A stretch of 63,502 bases of DNA, from assembly GCA_004570425.1 (NCBI GenBank), contig SPQJ01000025.1:1-63502 (forward strand), read 5' to 3'. This DNA comes from Bacillus sp. AZ43. GTDB taxonomy: Bacteria > Actinomycetota > Actinomycetes > Mycobacteriales > Geodermatophilaceae. The notes beneath the pieces are model-generated. The model was not told where the DNA came from, made no database searches, and saw nothing but the letters and a program-made list of their open reading frames with translations. This document shows, piece after piece, positions 14,509 through 22,471 of the stretch (positions within the stretch are counted from its first letter, which is position 1; the number at the start of each line of letters is the position of its first letter). The position numbers and the translations under genes are program-made.

Positions 14509-15591
14509 ATGAGTATGTGGGAGTCGACGGCGCCCGATGGAGCGCGCCACGCAACGACGAGACGCCGAGCGACGATCCTCGCCGTCGGAGCGACGATGGT
14601 CTCCGCCGGCCTGACCTTGCCGGCCCAGGCCGCGCCGCCCTCGTCCGAGCCGACCCAGTTCGAGGACCTCGCCTACGGCCCGGCGACCCCGGGCAACCTG
14701 CTGGACCTGCACATCCCGGACGTCCCGGGCGACGCCGCGCTGCCGCTGGTCATCTGGCACTCCGGCTCCGCCTGGTTCGGCAACGACGTGAAGGGCGGCG
14801 TCCCCGACATCGTCGAGGAGTTCACCAGCCGCGGGTACGCCGTCGCCGACATCAACGTGCGCTCCAGCTCCGACGTCCGCTTCCCGGGGCAGGGCTACGA
14901 CGTCCGCGCCGCCGTCCGCTACCTGCGGGAGAACGCCGCCCAGTACGGCATCGACCCGAACCGCTTCGCGTTCATGGGGAACTCGTCGGGCGGCTGGTCG
15001 GCGGCGTTCGCCGCCACCACGAGCGACGTCCTGGAGCTGCCCGGCGAGACGGGCGTGGACGGCACGTCCAGCGCCGTGCAGGTTGCCGTGCCGTTCTTCC
15101 CGCCGACCGATTTCCTGTCCATGGACGAGTTCGCGGCGGAGAACGGGCTGAACCAGGCGCCGGGCATCTACCCGCACGACGCGCCCGGATCACCGGAGAG
15201 CCGGCTCATCCAGTGTCCCGGGGAGGTCGGCTTCACCATGAGCATCCAGGACTGCCCGGCCGAGACGGAGGCGGCCGACCCGAGCAGCTACATCGAGGGG
15301 TCGGAGATTCCGGTCTGGGTGCTGCACGGCCTGGCCGACCCGCTGCTGCCCTACAACCAGAGCCAGCTCGTCTACGAGACGACGACGGCCGCAGGGAACG
15401 AGGCGCGGTTCACGCTCGTGCCGACCGGCGTCCATGACGTCGACTCGATCATCGGCGCGGCGGACTCGACCACGTGGACGACGAACCGTGGCGGGCACGA
15501 GAAGGTGGCCGAGGGTGCGGCACCGACCTGGGACGACATCGAGAAGTTCCTGCACACCAACCTGAGCCGAGCCCGGGGGAACGGCCGCTGA
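14509..15591 (+). CDS. secreted alpha/beta-hydrolase (esterase/lipase-like)
   Basis: Exported hydrolase of 360 residues. An Arg-rich N-terminus and a hydrophobic stretch end at LPAQAAPP, a likely signal-peptidase site. The hydrolase body resembles BD-FAE/carboxylesterase proteins: LPLVIWHSGSAWF, AVRYLRENAAQYGIDPNRF, nucleophile Ser in GNSSGGWSA, acid Asp in GLADPLLPY, His in TGVHDVDS. The HGGG oxyanion motif of the family is altered to WHSGSAW. GAAAGGG precedes the ATG by about 5 nt; a second ATG lies at 14515. The gene sits alone between two direct repeats and is followed by two strong hairpins. Substrate unknown. Confidence 0.82.
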   Translation: MSMWESTAPDGARHATTRRRATILAVGATMVSAGLTLPAQAAPPSSEPTQFEDLAYGPATPGNLLDLHIPDVPGDAALPLVIWHSGSAWFGNDVKGGVPDIVEEFTSRGYAVADINVRSSSDVRFPGQGYDVRAAVRYLRENAAQYGIDPNRFAFMGNSSGGWSAAFAATTSDVLELPGETGVDGTSSAVQVAVPFFPPTDFLSMDEFAAENGLNQAPGIYPHDAPGSPESRLIQCPGEVGFTMSIQDCPAETEAADPSSYIEGSEIPVWVLHGLADPLLPYNQSQLVYETTTAAGNEARFTLVPTGVHDVDSIIGAADSTTWTTNRGGHEKVAEGAAPTWDDIEKFLHTNLSRARGNGR

Positions 15592-15616
15592 GGTGAGCCA
15601 GGGATGACCCGCAGAC

Positions 15617-15649
15617 GTGTGCCCGGGCGAGCACGTGGCCCGGGCACAC
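15617..15649. terminator. 12-bp hairpin after the secreted hydrolase
   Basis: GTGTGCCCGGGC (15617-15628) pairs perfectly with GCCCGGGCACAC (15638-15649) over a 9-nt loop, 26 bp after the hydrolase stop. No T-tract follows, as is common for actinobacterial terminators. Confidence 0.6.
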
Positions 15650-15656
15650 GCCTGCG

Positions 15657-15753
15657 CCGGACTCGGGGCCTCGTGCGGCGATCGAGGTCCCCGCGGCGCC
15701 GTCCGGACCCCTGGATCACCGCACCGGGTGCCACCGACCCGCGAAGGGCCCCC
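15657..15753 (+). repeat. right direct repeat (copy B)
   Basis: Same orientation as copy A (14295-14391) and roughly 89% identical by eye. The internal inverted repeat is less perfect here than in copy A. Its 3' end runs into the 18-bp terminator stem at 15741-15780. Confidence 0.75.
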
Positions 15754-15780
15754 TCCCGCACCCGGGAGGGGGCCCTTCGC
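15741..15780. terminator. strong bidirectional terminator hairpin
   Basis: An 18-bp perfect stem (15741-15758 with 15763-15780; arms begin GCGAAGGGCC) closes on a 4-nt loop. It lies between the convergent hydrolase and ABC-transporter operons, so it can stop transcription from both sides. Confidence 0.8.
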
Positions 15781-15795
15781 GTGTGTTCGGCGCGG

Positions 15796-16584
15796 TCAGG
15801 CGCCGGCCGGCTCCGCGGCGGGGGTCTTGGCGCGGTGGATCTGCTCGTAGACGCGCGCCCGCAGCTCGGCGAACCGCGGCGAGGAGCGCGTGGTCAGCTG
15901 GTCGCGCTGGTCGGGCAGGTCGATGGCGAGGTCGTCGCGGATCACCGTGGGCGAGTTGGACAGGATCAGCACCCGCTGGCCCAGGTAGACCGCCTCGTCG
16001 ATGTCGTGCGTGACGAACAGCGTGGTCACCTTGAAGCGGTGCCACAGGTCGCGGATGAGGTCCTCGAGGTCGGCGCGGGTCTGCGCGTCGACGGCGGCGA
16101 ACGGCTCGTCCATCAGCAGCACGTGGGGCTCGTAGGCGACGGCGCGGGCGATCGCCACGCGCTGCTGCATGCCGCCCGAGAGCTGCCACGGGTAGGCGGC
16201 GTGCGCCTCGGCCAGCCCGACGGCGGCCAGCGACTCCTCGACGAGCTGCGTGCGCCGTCCGGCGTCCAGCTTCTTCTGCTTGAGCGGCAGCTCGACGTTC
16301 TCCCGCACCGTCATCCAGGGGAAGAGGCTGCGGCCGTACTCCTGGAAGACGACGGCCATGCCCGGCGGCGGGCCGGCGACCCGCTTGCCCTCCAGGAGGA
16401 CCTCGCCGTCGGTGGGCTCCAGCAGGCCGGACATGATCTTGAGCAGCGTCGTCTTGCCGCAGCCGGACGGGCCGACCAGGCAGGCGAGCTCGCCGGCCTC
16501 GAGGGTGAAGGTCAGGTCGCGGACCGCCTCGACCGTGCGGTCCTTGCTCTCGTAGACCTTCTTGATGCCACGGACGTCGAGCAT
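15796..16584 (-). CDS. ABC transporter ATPase, nitrate/sulfonate/taurine (SsuB/TauB) type
   Basis: ATP-binding subunit of a small-solute importer, 262 residues. Walker A is GPSGCGKTT, the Q-loop is VVFQEYGRSLFPW, the signature LSGGMQQRVAIARA, Walker B LLMDEPFAAVD and the switch His FVTHDID. The order downstream of two SsuC-like permeases with 28-bp spacing makes it the third gene of the operon. Class features (LLKIMSGLLEPTDGEV, PWMTVRENVELPL) match the nitrate/sulfonate/bicarbonate family. No substrate-binding protein is encoded next to it. Confidence 0.9.
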   Translation of the reverse strand: MLDVRGIKKVYESKDRTVEAVRDLTFTLEAGELACLVGPSGCGKTTLLKIMSGLLEPTDGEVLLEGKRVAGPPPGMAVVFQEYGRSLFPWMTVRENVELPLKQKKLDAGRRTQLVEESLAAVGLAEAHAAYPWQLSGGMQQRVAIARAVAYEPHVLLMDEPFAAVDAQTRADLEDLIRDLWHRFKVTTLFVTHDIDEAVYLGQRVLILSNSPTVIRDDLAIDLPDQRDQLTTRSSPRFAELRARVYEQIHRAKTPAAEPAGA

Positions 16585-16612
16585 GAGCAGAGCCTTCCGG
16601 TGGTCGGAACGT

Positions 16613-17386
16613 TCAGGAGGAGCGCTGGGCGCGGCGGAGGCCGTGGTACCAGGCGAGCTGGCGGTTCTCCACGACGCGGAACAGCAGGGCCAGCAGGAAG
16701 CCGAGCAGGCCGAGCATCAACATGCCGGCCCACGTCTCGGCGATGGCGAAGCTGCGCTGCGCCTGGACGACGGCGAAGCCCAGGCCGTTCTCCGCAGCGA
16801 ACAGCTCGCTGATGACCATGAGGATGATCGCGACCGACAGGCCCTGCCGGAGGCCGGCGAAGATCTGCGGGCTGGCCGACGGCAGCACCAGCCTCCGCAG
16901 GCGGGCGGCGCCGGTGATGCCGTAGGTGCGAGCGGTGTCGCTCAGCACGCTGTCGACGGCGCGGACGCCCTCGACGGTGTTGAGCAGGATCGGCCACATG
17001 CAGCCAAAGGCGATCACGATGATCTTCATGCCGTCGCCGATGCCGAAGATGAGCATGAAGATCGGCACGAGGACCGGCGGCGGGATGGCCCGGAAGAACT
17101 CGAGGACCGGCTCCAGCACACCCCGGACGGTGCGGGAGGTGCCGATCAGCACGCCCAGCGCGACGGAGACGACGACGGCGAGGGCGTAGCCGGCCGCCAG
17201 GCGCCAGAGGCTCGGCCAGACGTCGGCGGCCAGCCGGGGCCCGAACCACTCGTCGACCAGGCTCTCGAGGATGTTCTTCAGCGGCGGGAAGAAGAAGTCG
17301 GTGCTGTTGGCGCTGAGGAACCACCAGGCGGCCAGCAGGATCACCGGCAGGCCGAGCACCATCAGGACGCGGCGGACGACGGTCAT
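16613..17386 (-). CDS. ABC transporter permease (SsuC/TauC family)
   Basis: Inner-membrane permease of 257 residues with about six hydrophobic segments. The EAA-type loop that docks on the ATPase is visible as DTARTYGITGAARLRRLVLPSASPQIFAGLRQG. The ATG at 17386 overlaps the stop of the preceding permease (ATGA), so the two are translationally coupled. Together with that permease it probably forms a heterodimeric channel. The substrate is unknown; the family carries sulfonates, nitrate, thiamine precursors or aromatics. Confidence 0.88.
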   Translation of the reverse strand: MTVVRRVLMVLGLPVILLAAWWFLSANSTDFFFPPLKNILESLVDEWFGPRLAADVWPSLWRLAAGYALAVVVSVALGVLIGTSRTVRGVLEPVLEFFRAIPPPVLVPIFMLIFGIGDGMKIIVIAFGCMWPILLNTVEGVRAVDSVLSDTARTYGITGAARLRRLVLPSASPQIFAGLRQGLSVAIILMVISELFAAENGLGFAVVQAQRSFAIAETWAGMLMLGLLGFLLALLFRVVENRQLAWYHGLRRAQRSS

Positions 17387-18255
17387 GCCGGCAGCTCCCC
17401 TCGCTGCGACGGGTGCCAGGACAGCGCCCGGCGCTCGATGGCCCGGAAGACCACGTTGACCAGCACGCCGAGGATGCCGGTGACGACGACGATCGCGTAC
17501 GTCGTGTCGATGGCCCCGCTGCTCTGGGCGTTGGCCAGGAGCTTGCCCAGGCCGGGGTTGCCGATGACCAGCTCCGCGGTGACGGCGAGGATCAGCGCGA
17601 CCGCGGCGGCCAGCCGCAGGCCGGTCATGACGTAGGGCAGCGCCGTCGGCCAGGTGAGGTACCGGATCCGCGCACCCCAGCCCAGGCCGTACGCCCGGGC
17701 GGTGTCCTGCGCGACCGGGTCGATGTCCTGCACGCCGTACAGGGTCTGGATGAGCACCTGCCAGAACGACGCGTAGACGACCAGCAGCAGCTTGCTCTCG
17801 ATCTCGGTGCCGAACAGCAGGACGGCGATCGGGATCAGCGCCACCGACGGGATGGGCCGCAGGAACTCGATGGTCGAGGCGGTGAACTCGCGGGTGAACC
17901 GGAAGCTGCCGATCAGGATGCCGAGCACCACGCCGGCCGCCGCGGCGATCGCCAGGCCCAGGGCCCAGCCCTGGATGGTGTCGAGCACCGCCGTCCAGAA
18001 GTCCGACCGACCGGCCTGCTCGGCCAGCGCCGAGCCGATCTCCGAGGACGTCGGGAAGTACTCGCGGGGCAGGACGCCGATCCGCGGCAGGACCTCCACC
18101 AGCGCGACCAGCGCCACCAGCCCGATGAGGCCGAGGACGGCCTGGGGCACCGACCGGCGGCGGGGGGCGCGCGGCAGCGCCGCCGCGGTGTCGCTGACCG
18201 GGGCGTCGGGGCCGCCGGAGACCACCGCGCTCACGTCCGCACCATCCGGGCCCAT
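17383..18255 (-). CDS. ABC transporter permease (SsuC/TauC family)
   Basis: First gene of the three-gene importer operon, 290 residues from ATG 18255 (GTG 18234 is an alternative without a clearly better ribosome site). About six membrane helices start near residue 38 (AVLGLIGLVALVALVEVL). The EAA loop reads DTARAYGLGWGARIRYLTWPTALPYVMTGLRLA. It is divergent from the iclR gene at 18437, and the palindromes at 18351-18385 lie between them, so this operon is a likely target of that regulator. Confidence 0.88.
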   Translation of the reverse strand: MGPDGADVSAVVSGGPDAPVSDTAAALPRAPRRRSVPQAVLGLIGLVALVALVEVLPRIGVLPREYFPTSSEIGSALAEQAGRSDFWTAVLDTIQGWALGLAIAAAAGVVLGILIGSFRFTREFTASTIEFLRPIPSVALIPIAVLLFGTEIESKLLLVVYASFWQVLIQTLYGVQDIDPVAQDTARAYGLGWGARIRYLTWPTALPYVMTGLRLAAAVALILAVTAELVIGNPGLGKLLANAQSSGAIDTTYAIVVVTGILGVLVNVVFRAIERRALSWHPSQRGELPA

Positions 18256-18350
18256 CCCATCGCCGCGACCACCGTCCGTCCGCTCGGGTCCGCATCCTCC
18301 TCCGCGGGCCTCCGGCCGGGAAGTCCCGGCGCGCAGGGCTTGTGCCGCGG

Positions 18351-18385
18351 CGTTCGCTTTGCGAACGTGTGTTTGCAATGTGAAC
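18351..18385. promoter_or_regulatory. tandem operator-like palindromes between the ABC operon and iclR
   Basis: CGTTCG-CTTTG-CGAACG (18351-18367) is a perfect 17-bp palindrome. A weaker second site, GTTTG-CAATG-TGAAC (18371-18385), starts 19 bp after the first site's GTTCG. IclR-family regulators commonly bind such short inverted repeats, so these are probable sites for the product of 18437-19240. Confidence 0.6.
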
Positions 18386-18436
18386 GGTGTCAGGTGAGCG
18401 TGGTCACGTCAACCAGGCGAGCGGATCGAGGTGCGC

Positions 18437-19240
18437 ATGGAGCCGTCAGCCGGCGACGCGACGGCCGGGGCCCCGGCCCGCGACGGCACCTTCGTGCAGT
18501 CGCTCGATCGCGGGCTGGCCGTCATCCGCGCCTTCGACGCCGAGCACCCGCGGCTGCAGCTCAGCGAGGTGGCCCGCCTGACCGGGCTCACCCGCGCGGC
18601 CGCGCGCCGCTTCCTGCTCACGCTCGTCGAGCTCGGCTACGTGCGGGTGGACGGCCGCGAGTTCTCGCTCCGGCCGCGGGTGCTGGAGCTGGGCTACTCG
18701 TACCTGTCCGGGCTCACGCTGCCCGACGTGGCCCAGCCCCACCTCGAGGCGCTGGTCGGCCGGGTGGACGAGTCGTCGTCGGTCTCGGTGCTCGACGGGA
18801 ACGACGTCGTCTACGTCGCCCGTGTGCACACCAAGCGGATCATGACGGTGCTGATCACGGTGGGCACGCGATTCCCGGCCTACGCGACGTCGATGGGCCG
18901 GGTGCTGCTGGCCGGCCTCCCCGACGCCGAGCTGGACGCCTACCTGGACCGGGCCGAGCTCACCCCGCTCACGTCGCGCACGGTGACCGACCCGGGCAGG
19001 CTCCGCAAGGTGCTGGAACGGGTGCGTTCGCAGGGCTTCGCGGTCGTCGACCAGGAGCTGGAGGAGGGGCTCCGCTCCGCCGCGGCGCCGGTGCACGACC
19101 GGCAGGGCGCGGTGGTCGCGGCGGTGAACCTGTCGGTGAGCGCCAGCCGCACCACGCTGCGCCAGCTCGAGGAGGACTTCCTGCCCCCGCTCCTGGAGAC
19201 CGCCGGCCAGATCTCGCGCGACCTCGGCCGCCCCGCGTGA
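18437..19240 (+). CDS. IclR-family transcriptional regulator (PcaR/PobR-like)
   Basis: Helix-turn-helix regulator of 267 residues. The N-terminal winged helix is SLDRGLAVIRAFDAEHP, LSEVARLTGLTRAAARRFL, ELGYVRVDGREFSLRPRVL. The wording RLTGLTRAAARRFL and ELGYSYLSGL fits the PcaR/PobR group, which governs aromatic-acid catabolism. The effector domain includes SVSVLDGNDVVYVAR, PAYATSMGRVLLAGL and ALNLSVSASR-like AAVNLSVSASR. ATG 18437 follows GAGG by 5 nt; a GTG at 18431 is in frame. The stop overlaps the MFS start (GTGA). It probably controls both the MFS gene and the divergent ABC importer, possibly in response to the imported compound. Confidence 0.9.
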   Translation: MEPSAGDATAGAPARDGTFVQSLDRGLAVIRAFDAEHPRLQLSEVARLTGLTRAAARRFLLTLVELGYVRVDGREFSLRPRVLELGYSYLSGLTLPDVAQPHLEALVGRVDESSSVSVLDGNDVVYVARVHTKRIMTVLITVGTRFPAYATSMGRVLLAGLPDAELDAYLDRAELTPLTSRTVTDPGRLRKVLERVRSQGFAVVDQELEEGLRSAAAPVHDRQGAVVAAVNLSVSASRTTLRQLEEDFLPPLLETAGQISRDLGRPA

Positions 19241-20427
19241 CGACCGCCCGCCGCATCGGCTGGGTGGTGCTCGCGCCGGCCGCCGTCCTGGTGGTCACCG
19301 CGCTGTGCCTGCGCGGGCCGTTCGCCGCCGTCGGCCCGGTGCTGGGCGACGTCGGCGACGAGCTGTCCCTGTCCACCGGCGCGCTGGCGGTGGTCACCGC
19401 CCTGCCGCTGGTGTGCTTCGGCCTGCTCTCCCCGTTCGCCCCCGTGCTCGCCGCCCGCCTCGGGCTGCACCGCGCCGTCCTGGCCGGGACGGCGGTGCTC
19501 GCCGTCGGCATCGCGGTGCGCTCGGCCGGCGCCGTCGGGCTGTTCGCCGGCACCGTGCTGCTCACCGGCGGGATCGCGGTGGCCAACGTGCTGCTGCCCG
19601 CCCTGGCCCGTGCCGAGTACGGCGAGCGCAGCGCCGCGGTGGTCGGCGCCGTCACCGGTTCGATGGCGCTGTCGGCCAGCCTCGGGGCCGGGCTCGCGCA
19701 GCCCCTCACCGGCCTGACCGGCGGCGCCATGAGCGGCCTGGCCCTGTGGCTGCTGCCCGTGGCGGCCGCGCTGGTCGGGCTGGTCCTCCTGGCCCGTGCC
19801 CGGCCCGAGACGCCCGCGCCCCCACCGCCGCCGGGCCGCCGGACCGCGATCCTGCGCGACCGCGTGGGGCTGGCCGTGATGGCGTTCTTCGGCCTCCAGT
19901 CGCTGTCGTTCTACGCGATGCTCACCTGGCTGGCCGGGATGCTGCAGGACGAGGCCGGGGCGAGCCCGGTCGCCGCGGGCGGCCTGGTCGCCGCGGCCGC
20001 CCTGCTGGGTGCGCCGCTCTCCCTGCTCGTGCCGCCCCTGGCCGCCCGCCGCCCGGGCCAGGGCGTGTGGGTGGTGGCCGCCTTCGTCCCGGCGGCGATC
20101 GGGATCGTCGGTCTGCTCACCGCTCCCGAGGCGGCGCCGGTGTTGTGGGCCGTCCTCTACGGCACGGGCACGGGCGCGGCGTTCCCCCTGGCCATGACGC
20201 TGATCCTGATGCGCAGCCGCGACGTCGCCCAGACCGGCCGGCTGTCCGCGGCGTCGCAGAGCCTGGGCTACCTGCTGGCCGCCACCGGCCCGCTCGCCGT
20301 CGGGCTGCTGCACGAGGCGACCGACGGCTGGCGGACCGGACTGTTCCTGCTGCTGGCGATCCTGGTCGCGCAGCTGGTGGTGGGGCTGGCCGCCGCGCGC
20401 CCCCGCCTGGTCCGCGCCGACGCCTGA
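19237..20427 (+). CDS. MFS transporter, CynX/NimT family
   Basis: Twelve-helix major facilitator of 396 residues. The N-terminus (LCLRGPFAAVGPVLGDVGDELSLSTG) is characteristic of the CynX/NimT branch (cyanate and 2-nitroimidazole transporters). A basic cytoplasmic loop ([15 protein letters not shown]) splits two sets of six helices. The GTG start overlaps the iclR stop as GTGA, so regulator and transporter are coupled. Its stop codon directly abuts the convergent stop of the peptide-importer operon at 20428. Substrate and direction are unknown. Confidence 0.88.
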   Translation: MTTARRIGWVVLAPAAVLVVTALCLRGPFAAVGPVLGDVGDELSLSTGALAVVTALPLVCFGLLSPFAPVLAARLGLHRAVLAGTAVLAVGIAVRSAGAVGLFAGTVLLTGGIAVANVLLPALARAEYGERSAAVVGAVTGSMALSASLGAGLAQPLTGLTGGAMSGLALWLLPVAAALVGLVLLARARPETPAPPPPPGRRTAILRDRVGLAVMAFFGLQSLSFYAMLTWLAGMLQDEAGASPVAAGGLVAAAALLGAPLSLLVPPLAARRPGQGVWVVAAFVPAAIGIVGLLTAPEAAPVLWAVLYGTGTGAAFPLAMTLILMRSRDVAQTGRLSAASQSLGYLLAATGPLAVGLLHEATDGWRTGLFLLLAILVAQLVVGLAAARPRLVRADA

Positions 20428-21459
20428 TCAGCGGGGCGCGACCCCCTCCGGGGTCCCGGTCACCGGCGTGCCGACGACGCCGTGCAGGTGGCAGGCCGCC
20501 AGCTGGCCGGGGGCGCCGACGGGCTGCAGCGCCGGGTCGACGGTCGGGCAGGGCTCGAAGGCGTAGGGGCAGCGGGTCCGGAACCGGCAGCCGCTGGGGA
20601 CGGCGGACGGCGAGGGGACGTCGCCGCGCAGCACCACCCGCTGCCGGGCCCGCTCGAGCGCCGGGTGGGGCACCGGCACCGCCGACAGCAGCGCCTGCGT
20701 GTACGGCATCTGGGGCTCCGAGCCCACCGCCGCGGCCGGGCCGATCTCGACGATCCGGCCGAGGTACATGACCGCGATCCGGTCCGACAGGTGCCGGACG
20801 GCGGACAGGTCGTGCGAGATGAACAGCAGGGTGAGCCCGAGCTGCCGCTGCAGCCGGCGCAGCAGGTTGAGCACCTGCGCCTGCACGCTGACGTCGAGCG
20901 AGGCGATCGCCTCGTCGCACACCAGGAAGTCCGGCTCCCCCGCCAGCGCCCGCGCGATGCCGACGCGCTGCCGCTGCCCACCGGAGAACTCGTGCGGGTA
21001 GCGGCCGGCGACCGCGGGGTCCAGGCCGACCAGCTCCAGCAGCTGCCCGACGCGCGCCGCACGCTCGCGGCGCCCGCCGTGCAGGCCGTGCACCTCCAGC
21101 GGCTCGGCGATCGTCTGGGCCACCGTCCGCCGCGGGTCGAGCGAGGCGAACGGGTCCTGGAAGACCATCCCCGCCCGCCGGCGCATCTCCTTGAGGCCGG
21201 CCCGGTCCAGCGCGGTGACGTCGGTGCCGTCGAAGGTGACCGTCCCGCCCGTCGGCGGCACCAGCCGGAGCAGCGCGTTGCCCAGCGTCGACTTCCCGCA
21301 GCCGGACTCCCCCACCAGCCCGAGCGTCTCGCCGCGGTGGATGTCGAGGTCCACGCCGTCCACGGCGCGCAGCAGGCCGGCGGGCTTCCGGCGGAGCCCG
21401 CCGCCCCCGATCGGGAAGTGCACCTCGAGCCCCCGCGCGGAGACCAGCACGTCACTCAT
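20428..21459 (-). CDS. peptide ABC transporter ATPase, OppF/DppF type
   Basis: Second ATPase of an oligopeptide/dipeptide importer, 343 residues. Walker A GESGCGKST, VFQDPFASLDPRRTVAQTI, signature EFSGGQRQRVGIARALA, Walker B FLVCDEAIASLDVS, His FISHDLSA. The C-terminal oligopeptide motif is present with the Cys cluster GCRFRTRCPYAFEPCPTVDP, which in relatives binds an iron-sulfur cluster. ATG 21459 overlaps the preceding ATPase gene by 8 nt. It is the last gene of the five-gene operon. Confidence 0.92.
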   Translation of the reverse strand: MSDVLVSARGLEVHFPIGGGGLRRKPAGLLRAVDGVDLDIHRGETLGLVGESGCGKSTLGNALLRLVPPTGGTVTFDGTDVTALDRAGLKEMRRRAGMVFQDPFASLDPRRTVAQTIAEPLEVHGLHGGRRERAARVGQLLELVGLDPAVAGRYPHEFSGGQRQRVGIARALAGEPDFLVCDEAIASLDVSVQAQVLNLLRRLQRQLGLTLLFISHDLSAVRHLSDRIAVMYLGRIVEIGPAAAVGSEPQMPYTQALLSAVPVPHPALERARQRVVLRGDVPSPSAVPSGCRFRTRCPYAFEPCPTVDPALQPVGAPGQLAACHLHGVVGTPVTGTPEGVAPR

Positions 21460-22471
21460 GGCGGCACCACGTCGCGGCCCGGTGCGGCAGCCCCGACGGG
21501 CCATCATCGCCACTTCGGCCGGAGATCTGGACGAGCGGCGGCTGCTCGGTCTCGCACCGGGCGTCGCCGCGCACCGGGCAGCGCGGCCAGAAGACGCACC
21601 CTGCCGGGAGGTCGGTGGGCGGCGGCGGCAGACCGGGCACGGTGGCCAGGTCCGGCACCAGGCCGTCCGGACCCGGGGGCGCGGCCAGGTCGGGCAGCGA
21701 GCCCAGCAGCCCGCGCGTGTACGGGTGCGCGGGGTGCTCCAGGACGTCGTCCACCGTGCCGTCCTCCACGCAGCGGCCGCCGTACATGACCAGCACCCGG
21801 TCGGCGATGCCCGCGACGACGCCGAGGTCGTGGGTGATCCAGATGACGCCGGTGCCGTGGTCGGCCTGCAGCTTCTCGACCAGCTCGATGATCTGCGCCT
21901 GCACCGTGACGTCGAGCGCGGTGGTGGCCTCGTCGGCGATCAGCAGCGCCGGCGAGTTCGACAGCGCGATGGCGATGACCACCCGCTGCCGCATGCCGCC
22001 CGACAGCTCGTGCGGGAACCGGTCCAGCGCCCGCTCGGGATCGGGCAGCCCCACCTCGGCCAGCAGCTCGGCGGCCCGGCGGCGGGCGGCCTGCTTGGAC
22101 AGCTCCCCGTGCGCCCGCAGCCCCTCGACGAGCTGGCGGCCGATGCTGAGCACCGGGTTGAGCGAGGTCATCGGGTCCTGGAAGACCATGCCGGCGCCCG
22201 GCCCGCGCACCTGGCGCAACCGCTCCGGGCTCATGGTGAGCAGGTCCTCGCCCTGCAGCAGCGCCCGCCCGCTCACCGTGGCCACCCGGGCCGGCAGCAG
22301 CCCGAGCAGCGCCAGCACCGAGACGCTCTTGCCGCTGCCGGACTCCCCCACGACGGCCACCGTCTCGCCCGGCCCCACGCGGTACGACAGCCCGTTCACG
22401 ACGTGCGCGGTCCCGCGGGGCGTGCGCAGCTGCACCCGCAGGTCCTCGACCTCCAGCACCGGGGCGGTCAC
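21452..22471 (-). CDS. peptide ABC transporter ATPase, OppD/DppD type
   Basis: First ATPase of the importer, 339 residues. Walker A GESGSGKSV, VFQDPMTSLNPVLSIGRQL, signature ELSGGMRQRVVIAIAL, Walker B LLIADEATTALDV, His WITHDLGVV. The C-terminal oligopeptide domain has the cluster GCVFWPRCPVRGDARCETEQP. The GTG at 22471 overlaps the OppC-type stop as GTGA. The substrate class is inferred from family only; nickel or other small peptides cannot be excluded. Confidence 0.92.
   Translation of the reverse strand: MTAPVLEVEDLRVQLRTPRGTAHVVNGLSYRVGPGETVAVVGESGSGKSVSVLALLGLLPARVATVSGRALLQGEDLLTMSPERLRQVRGPGAGMVFQDPMTSLNPVLSIGRQLVEGLRAHGELSKQAARRRAAELLAEVGLPDPERALDRFPHELSGGMRQRVVIAIALSNSPALLIADEATTALDVTVQAQIIELVEKLQADHGTGVIWITHDLGVVAGIADRVLVMYGGRCVEDGTVDDVLEHPAHPYTRGLLGSLPDLAAPPGPDGLVPDLATVPGLPPPPTDLPAGCVFWPRCPVRGDARCETEQPPLVQISGRSGDDGPSGLPHRAATWCRHE

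Noticed and set aside
14158-15780. tRNA-Ser-associated integrative element
   Set aside because: The repeats do not include the tRNA 3' end, no integrase is present, and the flanked segment holds a single gene.
17413-19236. N-terminal extension of the MFS transporter frame back to 17413
   Set aside because: The upstream part is antisense to the permease genes and out of frame with iclR; the MFS start is GTG 19237, overlapping the iclR stop.
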